The notes beneath the pieces are model-generated. The model searched no databases. It saw nothing but the letters and a program-made list of their open reading frames with translations, and was not told the origin of the DNA. This document shows positions 63,786-64,000 of a stretch of DNA of 64,000 nucleotides, piece by piece. The stretch spans positions 4,205,501 to 4,269,500 of the forward strand of contig JAFREQ010000009.1 of assembly GCA_025331565.1 (NCBI GenBank), written 5' to 3'. Each line of letters begins with the position of its first letter. Position 1 is the stretch's first letter. Both the position numbers and the translations under genes were made by a program. The DNA is from Holacanthus passer. Lineage: Eukaryota > Chordata > Actinopteri > Pomacanthidae.

Positions 63786-64000
63786 GCAACAAAACAAAGA
63801 GGAAAGATGTCAAAACAACAGTAGATTCTGACTGAAGGCGTAGTTCTACATGTGCAGTACAAATCCTGCAGAGTGGCTCTAAAATAAAACAGCTTCATGT
63901 GCACGTTCTTATCAGTCAGTCAGGTCCTGGAGGGTCGATCCCATCCCAGCTCTCAGACCTGACACTCTCTTACATAAGCCCTCAGTGCACTGCTGTCTCC

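Larger units (their letters stand above)
59720..64000. other. Gene-poor region downstream of pcna
   Basis: No exon chain was supported. The region holds a dispersed repeat (60721-60896), a foldback repeat (61634-61772), a Tc1-like fragment (62911-63129), a candidate conserved non-coding stretch (62325-62545) and a CpG-rich patch at the end (63570-63785). Confidence 0.55.

Noticed and set aside
63372..63824. Open frame of 150 codons at the right edge
   Set aside because: Begins in AT-rich repeat-like sequence, crosses a CT microsatellite and shows no motif; only the CpG-rich part is kept as a feature.

Overview
This is vertebrate nuclear DNA, almost certainly from a teleost fish and probably a percomorph. 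Genes are split into many exons with GT-AG introns, about 40% of the sequence is G+C, microsatellites are common, and the introns carry repeat types that I associate with teleost genomes (Tc1-like deletion derivatives, an hAT element, LINE reverse-transcriptase remnants). Four protein-coding genes could be assembled exon by exon, each with continuous reading phase and good splice sites. No tRNA, rRNA, CRISPR array or prokaryotic-style operon was seen.

Layout: 1-12.9 kb holds no recognisable gene, only repeats and microsatellites. 12982-41594 (+) is gpat2, a mitochondrial glycerol-3-phosphate acyltransferase 2-like gene with 22 coding exons encoding 799 residues. 44026-47635 (-) is a fahd2-type fumarylacetoacetate hydrolase-domain gene (7 coding exons, 321 residues), convergent with gpat2; a non-coding first exon is predicted to end near 48556. 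49110-55270 (+) is an M17 metallo-aminopeptidase of the W07G4.4 type (16 coding exons, 517 residues), divergent from fahd2 across a short shared promoter region. 56536-59219 (+) is pcna (6 exons, 260 residues). 59.7-64 kb holds repeats, one possible conserved non-coding element and, at the very end, a CpG-rich patch that could be the start of another gene.

The genes do not form one pathway. gpat2 belongs to a family linked to mitochondrial lipid synthesis and, for GPAT2 itself, to germline piRNA production. fahd2 is a probable mitochondrial hydrolase, the M17 protein a two-metal peptidase, and pcna the replication sliding clamp. The gpat2-fahd2 neighbourhood recalls human 2q11, where GPAT2 and FAHD2 genes also lie close together.

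The points most worth a second look are: gpat2 encodes Arg where acyltransferases have the catalytic His of motif I, and motifs II and III are degraded too, which suggests a non-catalytic protein; pcna intron 1 contains a dense E-box/CRE/E2F cluster plus a minus-strand YY1-type site, which looks like an internal, possibly antisense promoter; a 799-bp hAT-type element has a perfect 8-bp target duplication; and two Tc1-like copies share the same internal deletion junction. All coordinates were read by eye. Family assignments rest on remembered protein families, not on searches.
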